A stretch of 32,087 nucleotides of DNA, from the NCBI GenBank assembly GCA_964058805.1, contig CAXKVV010000557.1, forward strand, positions 1 to 32,087. The letters run 5' to 3'. This document shows positions 30,091 to 32,087 of the stretch, piece after piece. The translations under genes and the position numbers were made by a program. This DNA is from Schoenoplectus triqueter (Eukaryota > Streptophyta > Magnoliopsida > Poales > Cyperaceae). How positions within the stretch are numbered: the first letter of the stretch is position 1; each line of letters starts with the position of its first letter. The notes below the pieces were generated by a model. The model was not told where the DNA came from and did not search any database. It worked only from the letters and a program-made list of their open reading frames with translations.

Positions 30091-32087
30091 AATTAAATTA
30101 ATCTAGTGTTGATCAAAGGATGAGGCACATAGAAAGTAATAGGGGGATGGCCACAAAAGAACATGCCTCAATTAGCGGGAGCTGGTGCACATGTGCTCTC
30201 CTGGTTTCGACTGGTGAGTGGTGGCACTCGGTCCTCATCGACCCAGACAGGTACAGGTACTCGAGCCCAAACCATCAGTTCAATTTCTCTCCAGTCTTGC
30301 CAAAGAGGAGACATCCTTTTAATCTTAAATATTTTAAGCAGCATTAGATTTAGAAGCACGACTGTTTTTATTCGTAATTCATAAATCATAATAAATAAAT
30401 AAATAAATAAATAAAAGGAAAAAAAAAGAGAACTTGGCTAATTGTGGGTGGAGGTTAAAATGGAGAGGAAGTCCATATTAAAATTGCGAAATGAGGAAGG
30501 GACAGGACAACACACTTGACCCAAAATCTGATGGCGTGGAAGCATGTGGCAGCGAAAAGGACCCAGCATTGGTTCATCATTGACACTATTTCAATATTTC
30601 ATGCTCAACTCGTCTCTGACACTCTGTAAAAATAAGAACAAAAACTAGCTTGGTTAATTCAATTCTCCAGATTTTTTACTATAAATGATAGAAAATATTA
30701 TCAGATTTTGAAATAAATTGATAAATAATAAAAAATATTATTACATTTTTGAATAATTGCTGGGTTTTAATGTATTTAGTTAAATTCAAGTTTATATTTT
30801 GGATCCGAGTTTAAAACTTGGTCTCAGCCTTTTTTGTTGAATGATATTTATTATTTTTATAGTTTTTAATAAATTTTTTATTATATTTAATTATTTATTT
30901 AGCTTTTAATTATTTATTATATTAAATTATTTGGTGATTTTGGATTTAGTGTCATTTCTATTATACCATAATCATTTGAGATTAAAGACTTTGTTATTAC
31001 TGTTATTTTGTTTATTTAATTATTTAATTACATTAATTAAGGGATTAAAATAAAAAATTAAAAATATTACAGAACCAGCAAAAATTCATAATGTTATTAC
31101 GACAACAAAAGAAAAAGATGGTCTTCATTTCTTTTTCCTTTTTTTAGTGTCGATTTACATATTTGAAATTTACATGTTTCACATCTTTTTTTTTCATTTC
31201 TTCTTTCTATTTCTGTTGGAGGTTTATTCAAAAAATATGACAATATGCCAGACAGTTGAAGTAATAAAACAAATAAAATATTCAGCAGTAAACTTAGTTT
31301 CCGATAGTAATGATAGTAGCAAAGATGGTATGCATATGGAGGAACTTAATTAAAAAAATAAAAAATTGTCTCTAACTTTTAATTTATATTTATATCAATA
31401 AATTAATAGATTTTTTATATCATTGTCTTGTGGATATAAAAAATTTCTATTTTTTTTGAACTATTAAGTGTTTGTTTCAAAAATTTTAAGATGACTCTAA
31501 ACTAGAAAAATATAATCAATATTTGCATATAAAATGGGCCACTATTAAAAAAAACTGATATACAAGATAAATATATTATTATTATTATTATTATTACGAA
31601 GAACATTAATTCATCTTAGAATCAATCATATCCACTAAATTGAGAGAGGATAAATTTACAAATTAGTCCCGATATTTTTTTTGAGCTATATCGTATAAAT
31701 AACTAAAGGATTTTTACGGTTTCTTTAACTTAGAATTTTGGATTAAAATTCTTGAACGTGCACAACCGACAACAAGTGCTTTGATTTCGGGACCCCTTTG
31801 AGATCGTGCACAGAAAATAATCTTCTGACAGTCCAAAGAGATATTAATTAATTACTTTCCTTCCACGGAAGCTTCAGTGACTCCCTCAGTGGAGAAGTGG
31901 AAATTTATAAGCTTCTTTCTGAAAATATTTTTTTTTATAAGCTTCGCAAGTAATACTTGATATTTTATACTTCTGACATTTGCAAATATCATATTATCGT
32001 GTGAAGAAGCATGTAAGCGCCTTCTGAATATTTTAATTGAAAATACAAATAAATATTTAGTGCATTATTATTCAATTGTTTCATTGG
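30091..32087. other. Right-end stretch without a recognised gene
   Basis: The part at 30120-30330 is markedly GC-richer than its surroundings and open in three frames, but none of the peptides resembles a family I know and no splice pattern stands out. An (AAAT)n run lies at 30390-30414 and an ATT run at about 31568-31595. The rest is AT-rich with nothing recognised. Confidence 0.4.

Noticed and set aside
1..32087. tRNA, rRNA or CRISPR features
   Set aside because: None seen. Repeats here are tandem or inverted transposon-type, without regularly spaced short repeats and unique spacers.

Overview
This is an AT-rich, repeat-laden piece of a flowering-plant nuclear genome, probably a eudicot. 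The evidence is spliced genes with GT-AG introns, a plant-specific receptor-like cytoplasmic kinase, plant Derlin and F-box remnants, and many short inverted-repeat transposons (MITEs). Coding density is low: I can support two intact genes, both on the minus strand and both spliced.

Intact genes. (1) A six-exon kinase gene, minus 18360..13499, encodes 397 residues and matches the PBL8 type of RLCK subfamily VII (Arabidopsis At5g01020, compared from memory). Its N-terminus is an MGNC acylation signal. The leader holds two overlapping upstream ORFs, intron 1 holds a MITE, and intron 2 holds a tiny retroposon with a perfect 17-bp target duplication. (2) A two-exon gene, minus 11971..10310, encodes a 103-residue secreted-type protein with 12 cysteines. 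I assembled it by joining a signal-peptide exon to a Cys-rich exon 1.35 kb away. The intron is partly filled with LTR-like sequence.

Broken genes. There is a Derlin (ER-associated degradation) pseudogene on minus ~6781..5780, an F-box N-terminal remnant on plus ~7259, and a LINE reverse-transcriptase fragment on minus ~1721..1548.

Repeats by region. 1-5.3 kb: a hAT-like element, the LINE scrap, an ~86-bp tandem array, small tandem duplications and one foldback MITE. 5.7-7.8 kb: the Derlin and F-box remnants with a small foldback and a TAGGGRTG element. 7.96-8.93 kb: two MITEs, the second carrying six GC-rich palindromes. 10.3-18.6 kb: the two intact genes. 18.6-23.8 kb: a dense transposon cluster with five TAGGGRTG elements, a 9-bp-TSD MITE and a second copy of the palindrome MITE. 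24.0-24.4 kb: an ATT-rich microsatellite. 24.4-32.1 kb: mostly featureless AT-rich sequence with two more TAGGGRTG elements, one carrying a GGGTC array with a G-quadruplex motif.

The best candidates for something under-described are: the spliced 12-Cys peptide gene; the palindrome-loaded MITE family, whose two copies both have identifiable target duplications; the swarm of about eight hAT-like elements that share ends but differ inside; and the AUGA-overlapping uORF pair on the kinase gene.
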